A DNA stretch of 64,000 nucleotides, from NCBI GenBank assembly GCA_030247885.1, contig JAPDRO010000003.1, positions 1,736,001-1,800,000 on the forward strand. Reading direction: 5' to 3'. The position numbers and the translations under genes are program-made. The stretch comes from Taxawa tesnikishii (nom. ined.) (Eukaryota > Ascomycota > Dothideomycetes > Dothideales). Every line of letters starts with the position of its first letter. Positions within the stretch are counted from its first letter, which is position 1. The notes beneath the pieces were generated by a model. That model was not told the DNA's origin and searched no databases. It was given only the letters and a program-made list of their open reading frames with translations. Positions 1-10,415 of this stretch are shown here, in pieces.

Positions 1-231
1 CCGTACCAGTTCGGCTGGCTGCTGAGCTTCGTCGCTTCTTCGCTCGTCTATCTGGGGTCCAACTGGCTGTCCCCGGCACGAGAAGCTCTAATCGACAGAG
101 CCGTGTTACCGGATGAGATATATGACGAGGAGGGCGTGATCGAAGGTGTCGAGAGCCCACCATCGGATGGAGAGAACGGCTCATCGGAGGAGAAGAAGGG
201 GTGGAGAGTCTGGGCCGACAAGTTGCTGTGA
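1..231 (+). CDS. NCS1-type permease, C-terminal fragment
   Basis: Open from base 1 in frame 1 to a TGA at 229-231, giving the last 76 residues of a protein that begins outside the window. The first ~25 residues (PYQFGWLLSFVASSLVYLGS) form one hydrophobic membrane segment. An acidic, Ser/Glu-rich tail of ~45 residues follows and ends KLL. A last membrane helix opening with a Pro/aromatic/Gly-Trp motif, then an acidic cytoplasmic tail, is typical of the nucleobase-cation-symport-1 family (uracil, allantoin, thiamine or nicotinamide riboside permeases of the plasma membrane). The substrate cannot be read from the tail. Another multi-pass transporter family is possible, because only one helix is visible. 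Confidence 0.5.
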   Translation, partial: PYQFGWLLSFVASSLVYLGSNWLSPAREALIDRAVLPDEIYDEEGVIEGVESPPSDGENGSSEEKKGWRVWADKLL

Positions 232-554
232 TGATTGATGTGATGGTTATGATACATTATGACTAACTAGTGCTGGTATATCCGATAGATTTGAAAAGAA
301 AAGAAGCCAGTACAAAAAAAGGTAGACGGCCAACCCCTCCCTGCATTTGCGCCTCTGCATGCTGTCGCTGCTGCTGGGGATATCAAAACCTCGCAGAAAA
401 CCAGGACAAGAAAAAAAAGGATAATTCTAGAACCAGCCCTTCCCAACGCGGTGCATCCTAACCGCTCGACCGATTCCCACCTGAGGAGAGTCCGGTCCTG
501 AGTGTATGGAGTCCACCTACGCGGTCGTTAGGACTCGGCACAAGGCCTTTCTCC
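232..554. other. Convergent intergenic region
   Basis: This 323-nt gap lies between the stop of the permease fragment and the stop of the oppositely oriented receptor gene, so it should hold two 3' ends. It contains short A-rich runs but nothing I would call a gene. Confidence 0.6.
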
Positions 555-2023
555 TCAGTTGAAGTGACGCACATCCGCCACGTCCGCCGCATCCTCGTCT
601 CCCTCCTGGCGCTGCTCAGCATCGCCTTCGGCATTCAGGAGCGTGATGCGCTGCTGATGACCGCTTCCATTCTCCTCCTCCCACGCCTTCCAATCCATGG
701 GGATGACGACTCCATTGTCCTTGGTAGGGAGTTCGACCTCTTCTTCGCGCCCGTGTTCATCCTGCTGACGGCCGCGGCGCCGCCAAAGTGCCTCGCCATC
801 ATGTCGACGATGCTGGCCTTGCGGCCCTTCTCGCCCGCGTACCCGTACTGGAGCGTGACGCGACGGCCCAGGTTGTCGACGCCGTACATCTTAGGCCCGT
901 TGCCCTTTCCGGGGCTGGTGGCGAGGTCGACGTCCTTGAATTCGTACTGCGCGCCCTTGGGACGTTGAAGCTCGTAGCCTTCAAAGGCGGACTTGCGGCG
1001 AATCTTCTCGAGGCCGGCGCGGACGTCATCGGCTTGTTGCGCGTCGATCACTTTGCCGCCTTCCTCGTCTGGAAGCATAACCCAGAAACTGCCGTCCTTG
1101 TTGCCGGCGCAGCACTCGAGCATGGGGCGGAGGGTGGCAAGGAGACGGCGGTCATGCCAAGGCCGATCTCGACGATCGAGAGGAGGGAGATGGCGGTGTG
1201 GATGGTGGATTCGAAGTCCGGCTTGAAGTCCTCGTAGAAGGGAATGCGGACAGTGGCGATGGTGGCCGCCAGGAAAGAGAGGGCAATGAGGATACCTGAG
1301 GCGATCTTGGCACGGCGTGGAAGCTGCATGTTAACGACGAGCGAGATGGAGACGATAACAAAAAGCCAGTCGACGAAGGCGTTGACAGCGCCGGCGCTGA
1401 TGTTAAGAGGCACAAGCACGCGGCGGAATGGCAGGCACGCATTGGCGGAGGAGCCTGCAGAGAGATGCTTTGGGTTACCGCATTGGAAGATGTTGATGAA
1501 CAGGTAGCCGAGGTTGTAAACGGCGTAGATCGAGGTGGAAAAGATAAGCGTCCAGCGGTGGAGGGGCAGGGCCATGGGCTTGATGAAGCGGCCGCTGTTC
1601 TTGATCAGGCGCAGGAAGTAAAGGGTGATTGAAGTCTTGAGAAGAATCTGGGTCAAGAGGTAGCATGATGTTGCGGTTACAGTGTACTGGGGGTAGGTGA
1701 ACTGGATCGCCGAGTGGGAATTGAAACGAATGGTATGAATCGCGTGGAAGGTATATCCTTCGGCCATTTGCACGATGCCGAGCGTAATGATGAGGCCACT
1801 GGTGACGAGGAAGCATAACTGGGATGTATCAGCAGATCTTCGATGCTTCTCGAGATGCTGTTTGCCATACAAGACTAAGCAAGATTGTTCCGTCGTCCCA
1901 GCCAAAGGACCGCGTCACGCAGGTTCGTACGCATATCCTCAGGAACACAGTGATGAAAGACAGAATGAAAAATGCGGATGGCACCACTATCGCAGCCAGT
2001 GCATATGAGTGGTAGTTTGCCAT
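555..2023 (-). CDS. Fungal rhodopsin-domain integral membrane protein (apparent frameshifts)
   Basis: A plasma-membrane protein with about seven membrane segments, of the fungal 'rhodopsin domain' family (PF20684-like, PTH11-related); the ligand is unknown. Start is the ATG at 2023. Exon 1 is 1871-2023, the intron is 1819-1870 (52 nt), and exon 2 runs on to a TGA at 555-557. Family marks are the FGWDDGTILLS motif after helix 1, successive hydrophobic segments, and a Cys-containing loop (FQCGNPKHLSAG). The last segment ends GLGMTAVSLATLRP before a charged cytoplasmic tail. Two single-base losses break the frame. One is near 1136, where GCC must be read to continue SLATLRPMLECC. The other lies between about 760 and 870, before the tail DEHGREEEVELPTK. 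Sequence on both sides remains family-like, so sequencing deletion or very recent decay are the options. Confidence 0.8.
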
Positions 2024-3988
2024 GTTGGAGACGTAGTCAACTCCTGGCTTCCGGAGCGATATTGACCGTGCAATGGAAGAAAAATCGAGGATTTGTGGTG
2101 GAACTGCAAGCAGTAGCAGAAAGACACCTGGGTTGGAAAGAAGTGGAAGGAAACACGCCTAGATATCTTTGAGACATTGACATGGGAATTGTCAGATGAT
2201 GTGAGACATTGCAAACGTACAATACATGCGTTGACGGTAGCAATCGATAGAGTGCTGCCCGTGCAACAATGAACCTGGGCACATCCATGCTAACCGTTGT
2301 TAACCGTTGGAAAAGTTTGGTACGATATTGGGCGAATGAAAACTCGTGGTGAAAGAATTTGGCAACCGTAACCGTTATAAGAGCCAACGGCTGGAGCCCG
2401 AATCTGATGCGCGCCTTGTTGAAAGAGTAACCAAGTCGTCGCGACAAGCAACGCCTATAGCAACTAGCCTGCTAAGTTAGGGCCCGTGAGAAAGCACTAT
2501 AGGAAGGAAATATGCAAATTCTGTAGCACACCTGATTCGAATGCAGATTAGCGCTGCTTCAAAGGCCACAGGCGTGAGGTCCAGCCGCTCCAGTCACACC
2601 GTGACTAGGCCCACACGCAGACATAGCCGTGTGCTTTAAAGCGTTCTCAAATACAACAGACGGCGTCCTCGGATACCCAAAACCACAAAGCGTCAAAAAA
2701 AAAAGAACTCCGCAAATATGGTCATGTCGGTTTTCCCTCCGTGCAGTATACAGCCCAGGCTGTGTGTCGGACAAGATTGTGTGTGCTCAGCCTGTGGAAA
2801 ACTGAAGAGAGATCGCTGCTTTGTATGGAGGGGTCCTCGTTTTGGTACCTTGAGCGAAACAAAAGAGAAAAGGAACGGCCAAATCTAACAAACCTCGGGT
2901 ACCTGATATCAGATTTGGCCTGTTGTCCTTAAAAACCTCTTTTCCGCGGTCTCGTCTGTTGTACTTGCTTCCAGGTCAGCGAGGGTTTGCAGCCATACTG
3001 GACGATGGAAGGATGAATGGTCGCCTCCTGCTCCCGTATATCCACCCCGTCCGCGGTCTAGTGATCGCTATAGGGTAAACAGGTAGCGAACAGTACCAGG
3101 CTTGGGTCTACAGCATACGTTTCCTGCTTTCTTATGAGGATTATCCAGTAATTTTCCGAATTGAAAGGACCGGCCGGCTATATCACGGTAGCTAGTAGAA
3201 GCGTCATCGCACCTACTGTCTCCCGACCAGTTAATACAACATTCAACCGAATGCCTTGTTCCAGAAACTCGGGCTTCTTGTCCGTAAGCCCCTGGAGGTC
3301 AACCACAATGTTGTCCTCTGCGTCCCGCTTGATTCTACTATTTGCTTTAGTCAACTGGGGTATCCTTTTCCGTGCGATGTTATTGTTCTCGGTAGATCAC
3401 AGTTGCCGGTCGTTAAATCGACGACCGAACAGATAGTGTACGGAAGCCGCGACGTGACTCGCAAGCAATGAAATGAACCATTTTCAGGTTCGACAGATGC
3501 ACAGAAGCACGGTACCATCCGGACAAGGCAGAGAAGCGTGAGGAAAGTCGGGTAGACGGCTTGTTCAAGAGATGTGGCGGGAAGTGACGGTGACGTGTGT
3601 GTGTTGGGCGCGCACGCGCATTTGAGCCTCATCCGAAAAATTGCCCTGGACCAGGCCCACGGGGAACGCTGGGCCATACAAATTCTTTCTCTTTGCATGT
3701 ACTGTACAACACACAACAGACCAAATTCGACTATTCGTACATTCGTTCTGGTTGTGCACAACGCGCGACCCTGCATTTATCGTTTTCAGCGACTACCGCA
3801 CCTGCAATAGCTAGGAAACCCGAGCCTACTCCCTCCAAGCACATCGACTCGACTCTCAGCACCCAAGTCAGGTCTTTACCTGACCAACAACTTCACGCTG
3901 GCAGAACAATCTAGCACCTGCTCGCCACCCACTGCCTGGCTCTAAGCCTTGCAGACCGCTTTTACCGCTTAACCTCTGCCCTTTTTCC
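2024..3988. other. Intergenic region between receptor and SPE2 leader
   Basis: About 2 kb between two divergent genes. No ORF here has recognisable protein character. From ~3780 the + strand turns C/T-rich, as is usual just upstream of fungal transcription starts, so the SPE2 promoter is probably at ~3700-3950. I see no RNA gene. Confidence 0.5.
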
Positions 3989-4057
3989 ATGCGTCGAGAG
4001 GACCTAGTGCGATTCTTGTCGAAGCCTGCTAAGTACGTCACGTTGGCCTGTCTCTGA
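3989..4057 (+). promoter_or_regulatory. Upstream ORF 1 in the SPE2 leader (22 aa)
   Basis: ATG at 3989, stop TGA at 4055-4057, encoding a basic 22-residue peptide (MRREDLVRFLSKPAKYVTLA followed by CL). It lies 460 nt before the SPE2 start. A good splice donor, GTACGT, sits inside it at 4033. With an acceptor at 4116 (…GACACAG) this would define an 84-nt leader intron that removes the end of this uORF and the start of the next. Mammalian and plant AdoMet decarboxylase mRNAs carry polyamine-responsive uORFs. Whether this peptide works that way is inference. Confidence 0.4.
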
Positions 4058-4098
4058 GCTGAAACCCAATCTTTTCCCCAAGACATTTCTTTCTACGC

Positions 4099-4137
4099 AT
4101 GTTGTGTCTGACACAGTCCTATCACAGGCCCAGATAA
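4099..4137 (+). promoter_or_regulatory. Upstream ORF 2 in the SPE2 leader (12 aa)
   Basis: ATG at 4099, TAA at 4135-4137, peptide MLCLTQSYHRPR. From here to the SPE2 start at 4517 I find no further ATG on the + strand. That is what a translated 5' leader under selection against stray starts would look like. If the 4033-4116 intron is used, this ATG is removed. Confidence 0.35.
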
Positions 4138-4516
4138 CACCCACCAACCTTCTCCCCAACCTCATACTTCACCCCGAGCAGATCATCCTCGTCTGCTAGA
4201 CCCGATACTTCCCCAGGGTATCGGTATCTGTCAGAGCGAGGACTTGTTTTGATATTCACAATTCCGCCGCGGAAGTCCTCTTTATACCACTCTCTGCAAG
4301 ACCTCCATAACGTCCATTAGGACTACCCAGACTTTACCTGCGATTGCTGCTGGCAAAAGCCAGCCTCCACATCAAGAGACAGCGCGTGGGCCGTCTCTTC
4401 TCAAGTGGAAACAGTTCCCTTGGGGGTAGATTGAGCTTCACAGAAAGTGAACAAGTAACCGAAAGAGGAGTATACATTGACCGACTGCGTCACTGGGAAA
4501 AACTCCAGGAGTAGAA

Positions 4517-6100
4517 ATGGTCAACATCGACATCCCCCAGCAGCACATTGGCTCTCCAGCCTCGGTCAGCGGCACTCCCCACCTCACTATCAACAAGGAC
4601 GTTACGGTTGACTTGGACTCTACCAATGCATTCGAAGGACCGGAGAAGCTCTTGGAAGTGTGGTTCAGCCCCTCTGCGACGGAGCTCCCTCCCTCTGCCT
4701 CGCCAATTGGATTGAAGACTGTCTCTCAAGACTCCTGGAAGGAGATGCTGGATCTGGTCAACTGCAAGGTCCTCTCTGTTGTCGAATCTGAGCATGTCGA
4801 CGCCTACCTGCTCTCCGAGTCTAGCATGTTCGTCTTCCCACACAAGCTTGTCCTCAAGACTTGCGGAACCACCACTCTGCTCTATGGTCTTCCTCGCATG
4901 CTGGAGATTGCAGCACTTGAGGCAGGCTTTCCACATGCTGCGGCCAACCTGCAAGCTGGTACTCCAGCAGCTGCCACTCCACATCGTGTCTTCTACAGCC
5001 GCAAGAACTTCCTGTTCCCCGACCGCCAGCGGGGCCCTCACCGCAGCTGGCGTGACGAGGTCCGCTTCCTTGACAAGATGTTCCTCGGAGGTAGTGCATA
5101 CATGGTTGGAAAGATGAACGGAGAGCATTGGTACCTCTACATCACCAATCCCAACACCAGGCTTACTCCACCAGCTACTCCAGAGAATGAGCGCTACGAC
5201 GTTAAGGAGACACCAACTCAAATCCTGAACTTGCCGGAGAAGATGGCGAAGATGGCCATGGAGAACAATCGCGAGATCGACGAGGCGAGCGATGAGACTC
5301 TCGAAATCTTGATGACTGACCTTGACGAGGAGAACGCTCGCCAGTTCTACCTTGACGATGCATCCGCGATTGCTGAGGGCAACTACTTGCGCCGCGCGCA
5401 CGAAGCTCGCAAGAATGCCATCAACCATCTCGGTGTGATTGCCGAGCACAATGGCTCCGACCCAAGCATCAGCGGCAAGACGCTCGTCAACGGCGAGTCG
5501 GGCGCTCATCTCGACGTCTTCGCGCAGACCTCTTCCGAGCACTCCGCGTCGGGTTTCTCTTCCGAAGACGAAGAGCTCAGCTTTCCTGAGGAGCTCACGA
5601 CCGAGGGCCACACGCTCGGCACCGTGGTGTCGGACGCCTGCGGTCTCTCAGATGTGTATCCCGCCTCCAAGTACCCCGACTCGCGCATCGACGCATACCT
5701 CTTCACGCCCTGCGGCTTCAGCGCCAACGGCGTTGTCCCCGCTCCCGGCGACGGCGGTTCCACTCATTACTTTACCGTTCATGTGACACCCGAGCCGCAG
5801 TGCAGCTACGCTTCGTTCGAGACCAACGTGCCGGCGAAGCAGACGGGTCGCGAGACCGTCGACGTCGTCACCCAGGTCGTCAACATCTTCAAGCCCGGCC
5901 GCTTCAGCGTCACACTGTTCGAGGCCAAGGGAGAAGACGAAGGTGGTCGTGGAAAGCACGACAAGGGCATGGAGCGTATCGAGGGATACCGCCGCGTGGA
6001 CCGCATCGTGCATGATCTGGAGGGCTACGAGTTGGTGTTCCGTTACTATGAGCGTGAGGACTGGAAGGGTGGTGAGCCGCGCATTGGCGAGTTTTACTGA
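4517..6100 (+). CDS. SPE2: S-adenosylmethionine decarboxylase proenzyme
   Basis: Cytosolic pyruvoyl enzyme that decarboxylates AdoMet to supply aminopropyl groups for spermidine and spermine. Single exon, 527 aa, longer than yeast or human enzymes because of acidic and Ser-rich inserts. The processing and active site is clear: LSESSMF at residues 99-105. Cleavage is expected between Glu101 and Ser102, Ser102 becoming the pyruvoyl group. The proton-donor Cys116 lies in LKTCGTT, with the same 14-residue spacing from the processed Ser as in the human enzyme. Later conserved blocks include the segment with HYFTVHVTPE and CSYASFETN, near residues 420-440. The ATG context (GAAATGG) is good. Nothing is broken. 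The leader carries two small uORFs, which suggests translational control by polyamines. Confidence 0.96.
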   Translation: MVNIDIPQQHIGSPASVSGTPHLTINKDVTVDLDSTNAFEGPEKLLEVWFSPSATELPPSASPIGLKTVSQDSWKEMLDLVNCKVLSVVESEHVDAYLLSESSMFVFPHKLVLKTCGTTTLLYGLPRMLEIAALEAGFPHAAANLQAGTPAAATPHRVFYSRKNFLFPDRQRGPHRSWRDEVRFLDKMFLGGSAYMVGKMNGEHWYLYITNPNTRLTPPATPENERYDVKETPTQILNLPEKMAKMAMENNREIDEASDETLEILMTDLDEENARQFYLDDASAIAEGNYLRRAHEARKNAINHLGVIAEHNGSDPSISGKTLVNGESGAHLDVFAQTSSEHSASGFSSEDEELSFPEELTTEGHTLGTVVSDACGLSDVYPASKYPDSRIDAYLFTPCGFSANGVVPAPGDGGSTHYFTVHVTPEPQCSYASFETNVPAKQTGRETVDVVTQVVNIFKPGRFSVTLFEAKGEDEGGRGKHDKGMERIEGYRRVDRIVHDLEGYELVFRYYEREDWKGGEPRIGEFY

Positions 6101-7933
6101 TGTCGCGCCGCGGATTGGTTGACAGTCAGCATGACGTCTTGTGGATGTGTTTACGAGAGCGTGCGTTTCTTTGGCGTTTGAAGCGTTCTGCTCCTTGTGC
6201 GTTGTGCGTAGTTTTTTTCCCTTGATTAGCGGAGGCGCTAATGTATATGATCTCCTATCCTTCGGTATTTTTCTGTTTACAGCTGTTGTGGTATGTTGGC
6301 CCCCTTTTGCTGCGTTATTTCCGTCTTGACTGCGTGATGTGTTTCGGGACAAGCTCTTCCCTTCCCCTTTGTCTGCACCCACCAGTGGTATGGTCATGTT
6401 ATCGATCCGAAAACCCCATCCGTATTCTAAAAGCTCGTTGTCGTCAGGTATTGTCCCTTGTCGTGAAATTGCGCATCTTTGCTCAACTCACGCACGCACT
6501 TTTTCCCAGTCTTCCCCATGGAATCCAATTGTGATGCATGCTGCACAACACTCAGTCGTCCGAATGACGTGCTTGATCACCTGCTTCCGGTATCACACAT
6601 GCGCATGATTCTCGTGCTTGCACATGTACCGCCGCCATCACTGCAGTGAATACGTCGTGTTTCGACAGCGTGGCCTTGTGGTTTGTTGCGTCGTGTAGCT
6701 GCCACTACGGCAGAAGGCATGTGGCTAGTCTGGGAACCTCACCGCACTGGCTAGCGTGGCGAGGTAAGGGATGTATAGGGACTGCTTCCTACCACTTTCT
6801 TGCTTTGCTCATAAACGAGCCGGAATTCTGGTCAAGCGTCGGCGCGGGTGAGCGGATTCGTGTCAGACCTAAGCATGTTCTATGATTTCCGGTGCGGTCC
6901 CATCAATGGCATGTACCTCGCGTTGGCCTTTGGAGGGGAAGCTATGAAAGGAACATGGCGATGGTCATCCTTCCATGTAGGATGTAGACGGTGCTCTCCG
7001 TCTTCGAGTTGCCGGAGTTCATTACTTCTTTCGATGCTTTGCCCGCATGTGCTGAAGAGAGCCAACTGAAACTCATGGCGCGAGATCTAGATGTTATTGT
7101 TAGCGAAGGCAGGCTTCTGTTACACCACGTAACCCTACCCGCGGCAGAAACATGTGATCACGCCAGGAGCCTGCCCGCTCTCACTAGCTAGGTTCGGGAG
7201 CGCATATGTATGGGACTGGTTCTGCGTCTGTTTCTTGCCCGAGGGGCCAGCCAAGCGCGAAAAGCAACGACTGTTGTGGAGACCTGAGAATGTTGAGTAG
7301 TCCCATTGATTTCATCGACCTTGTGTTGGTCTTTAAGGGGTTCGAGCGAAGGGCACGTCGTCGCAACTGGTTGTCCGTGTATGATAGAGGCGGTCATGTC
7401 ATCTTCCGGTCAATGAAGCTTGTTGTCTTATCCTCATTTCTGTCCTTTGCTGCGTTTTAGCGTATGTCAGAAAAGATCAGATGAGTGATGGCGTTGCGGA
7501 ACACGCCTCCAGTGTAGGGAAGTACGCGTAAGATATGTAGCTCAGTCTCGGGCCAAGTATACATGGGGTTATGTCCTGTGGACAGATGCCTCGGGATTAT
7601 ATAAATGAAATCTTTGCAAAGGACCAAACGGTTTCACTCCGAAAGAAGGTGCGGATGTGAAGGGTTGGTATTGAGTTGATGGAGGAAGTGCATGTGAAAA
7701 CGGCAGGTGAAGTCGGCGTTTTCGCGACGCGTTTCGCCGACGCAGCAACCAATATAACTTCTATGGAACACTTACTCCCACTTCCCGCGTAAACAGTACC
7801 AATGCACTGCGCCCAGAGATAATACAAGCCCTTCGTATACTAACATACTAACCCTCACAGCACTGCAGGTTCAGCATTGAACTTTTCTGTCTTGCCAAAA
7901 TCTTCCATCGTACGGACACGAATCCTACCAACC
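6101..7933. other. Intergenic region with a possible POM34 5'-UTR intron
   Basis: About 1.8 kb between SPE2 and POM34. No ORF has protein-family character. A candidate 5'-UTR intron for POM34 is 7789-7860: donor GTAAAC, branch-like TACTAAC at about 7847-7853, acceptor CACAG. It would remove the only ATG close upstream (7802). The rest shows nothing I can name. Confidence 0.4.
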
Positions 7934-8903
7934 ATGTCCAAAGCTCTCATGCCCACTGCTGGCACACAGCTGGCAAAAGCAGTAAATGCAGTGACGCCCT
8001 CTGGCTTGACTCAGTCAGCGCCTTCTACACCTTCACAGCAGCAGTCTCTAACACCACAATCTGGCACTCCTGGCGCATGGCGACATCCACGTTTTGACGA
8101 GATAGCCCGCCGTCGAAATGCTACAATCTTCAACAACGACAATGTCCGACGCATCCTCTACAATGCGAGCCTACTTGTAACATTCTTTTTCGCACCGAGC
8201 TTCGTCTACAACTAGTACTGACTCCCAATCCTGTTCGACTCGATCAAGAACTATGCTAATTCCCTTCCAGCACCCCTCAAACCCTCCTCAACCTCCTCTC
8301 ACCCCTGCAACCCTACCAAAACTACATGGTGCTTGCCATCCAAGCCTTCTTCCTCCTTAACGTCCTCCTGGCCTGCGCACCTTTGTTTCGGGCGAAGGAC
8401 GACATGACAGACATCCCTCTCACGCCCTCCCAGCGCGCTCTCCTTGGCCTGAAACCCGCCAACACCCCTTTGACGCCTGGCGAGCAGTACATCACACCAC
8501 CACGATACGCACGCTCATCCACGCCTCACTCAAGCACGCAGCGGGCAGGATCAGGATCCCCCTGTCAGGCAGGGGAGTTGGAGGCAGCAGTCCATCGAGC
8601 TTTGACCGGAGCATTGGAGGCCAAACACACTACCGTTCCGGATCCGGGAGCCCGCTGGTGCAAAGGGCGCTTGGAGAGTCCGCGAGCCGGAGGTTGAGTT
8701 TTGGACGTAGCCCGAGCCCGCTGGGACAGAGTGTGTTTGACGGTGCTGGGATGCCGGGATCGCCAACTCCGGGCGTGGGAAGTGGGAAGGCGAGTGTGGG
8801 TCTCAACAGCAAGTGGTTGTACGAGAGGGGAGGGGAAGCCCGAGTGGTCGGAGCCTCTTCTCTTGAGAAGATGCTCAATGAGAGCGATGTGACGGCGAGA
8901 TAA
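7934..8903 (+). CDS. POM34: Nuclear pore membrane protein Pom34-like (one apparent frameshift)
   Basis: Double-pass protein of the pore membrane that helps anchor the nuclear pore complex (fungal NPCC/Pom34 family). The start at 7934 has the context ACCATGTCC. Exon 1 is 7934-8214, the intron is 8215-8270 (56 nt, GTACTG…CTTCCAG), and exon 2 runs from 8271. The layout is a Ser/Thr/Pro-rich N-terminus, RHPRFDEIARRRNATIFN, a membrane segment (ILYNASLLVTFFFAPSFVYN), the loop TPQTLLNLLSPLQPYQNY, a second membrane segment (AIQAFFLLNVLLACAPLF), and a Gly/Ser-rich tail with the motif NSKWLYERG. The frame breaks at the C-run near 8561-8565. One extra C restores SPLSGRGVGGSS and carries the frame to the TAA at 8901-8903. 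A housekeeping nucleoporin is unlikely to be dead, so a sequencing deletion is the better reading. Confidence 0.8.
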
Positions 8904-10415
8904 TGATGTAACATTACGAGGACTAATCAAGATACCCCAACTATGCGCTGCAGTTTTTCTTTGGGTTTGCTGTATTAGTCTTTGAAGGGCAACATCCGGA
9001 GAGGTCGTGAATCGTCCTGTGTTTTATTCCTCCCACCTCTGCTCCTCTGCGCAGTCTCACCGTTGGTAAGTCTGCTCCGCTGGACAACATGTACTCAACT
9101 TCCTAGATTGGAGACCAGACTTGGAGATTCACGAACTTCGCTCATCGATCATTGTTATCACGGTCAACAGAAAAACCTAAGACTCAGATCAATGACGAGA
9201 ACGGTGAAGCAATTGCCAGAGCAGGCAAGGCTGGAGTGATCTACGTATACGATTCCGCTCCCTCAAGCAAAGCGAGGAATTTGGTAAAGCGAATTCGTCT
9301 TCATGGGCGCCATAGCAGCAACAGCAAACAGGTCTGCACGATTTGGAACGGTGCGTTGTCCTCAGTTTATCTCCGTTCAGCTCCACGGAGCCGGCGCATG
9401 GCCCATCGCACAAAGAAGATTTCGTCGCTTCCTTCGCAACGGCCACTCCTCGGTTTCCGCTTTTGAGATATTAATCCCTTCAAAGACCAGCTGCGAAGCC
9501 GCTCCATGCAATGGGTCACCGTAATCGTGGCAGAAACGAGTGTAGAGCTGCTTCCACAGCTTCGAAACGAGACTGAGCGTATGAGTCGCATTCAACAGCT
9601 AACTCTTCCAGTCATAAGCTGTCGCGTTCAGACTAGAGCAATACTGTCCCTGTGCGTGTACGATAGACGGCTCGAACAAGCGTTTCGTTTTGCTCGTCTC
9701 GCTAGCAAGGCGTAGGTTAGAAGCATTAGTTGTCTGGTATCTGGTCTCCCTCATCGTCCCGGCGCTATGCGTGCTGCCTTGCAACCTGTTCAGAAAGCCG
9801 TTTGGATTGACGGGGTTGATGTTTACGTATCCGGTTCGTTTCCGATTTTGGAAGTCTCACGTTTGCACGTGAAAGCGGGTTTATGCGTGGGATTCTCCGA
9901 ACGCAGCGGTGTCTGCCGCCCTGCCTTTTGGTGCATGCGTATGTGTAGTGTATGGAGTTTGGCTGGCTGCAATGAATGGCACACCAGCAGATGAGAGCAG
10001 CCGCGTGTCTCGTGCTGCAATAAACCATCCTTTCGTAAGGGTGGAGGCGGAGGGAGGGAAGGTGGTCTTTCCACAACCCTGGCCACGAGTGCTGCCGTCA
10101 TTGCATGGCGGATCTGATGTTCCATGTCCCATATTGCTAGACTAGCCGAAACCGAAATCGGGAGCCCAATGGCTGCACGGGACGGAATTTTGGATTTGAC
10201 ATGTGATTCATGTGATAACGCCAGAACGGCTGTCCATCCTGTTCGCACAACTCCACCGCTTTACCACACTCATATCCCCGACTCGTGCGTTGCTGCCGTT
10301 ATTCTGCTCCTTATCATTCCTGGTCCTTTTCCATGCTCTGTTACTCGGCAGTACCCTGACGATTCGAACAATTCGCTCCCAACTCTGCCTACATATATGC
10401 CCGTACACCGCTGCA
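8904..10415. other. Intergenic region upstream of OPI1
   Basis: About 1.5 kb with no recognisable gene on either strand. The stretch from ~10240 is pyrimidine-rich and probably holds the OPI1 promoter and leader. No repeat or RNA gene is seen. Confidence 0.5.

Noticed and set aside
4490-5611. A 373-codon open frame antisense to SPE2
   Set aside because: It mirrors the codon bias of SPE2, has no family character and no sensible start or leader.
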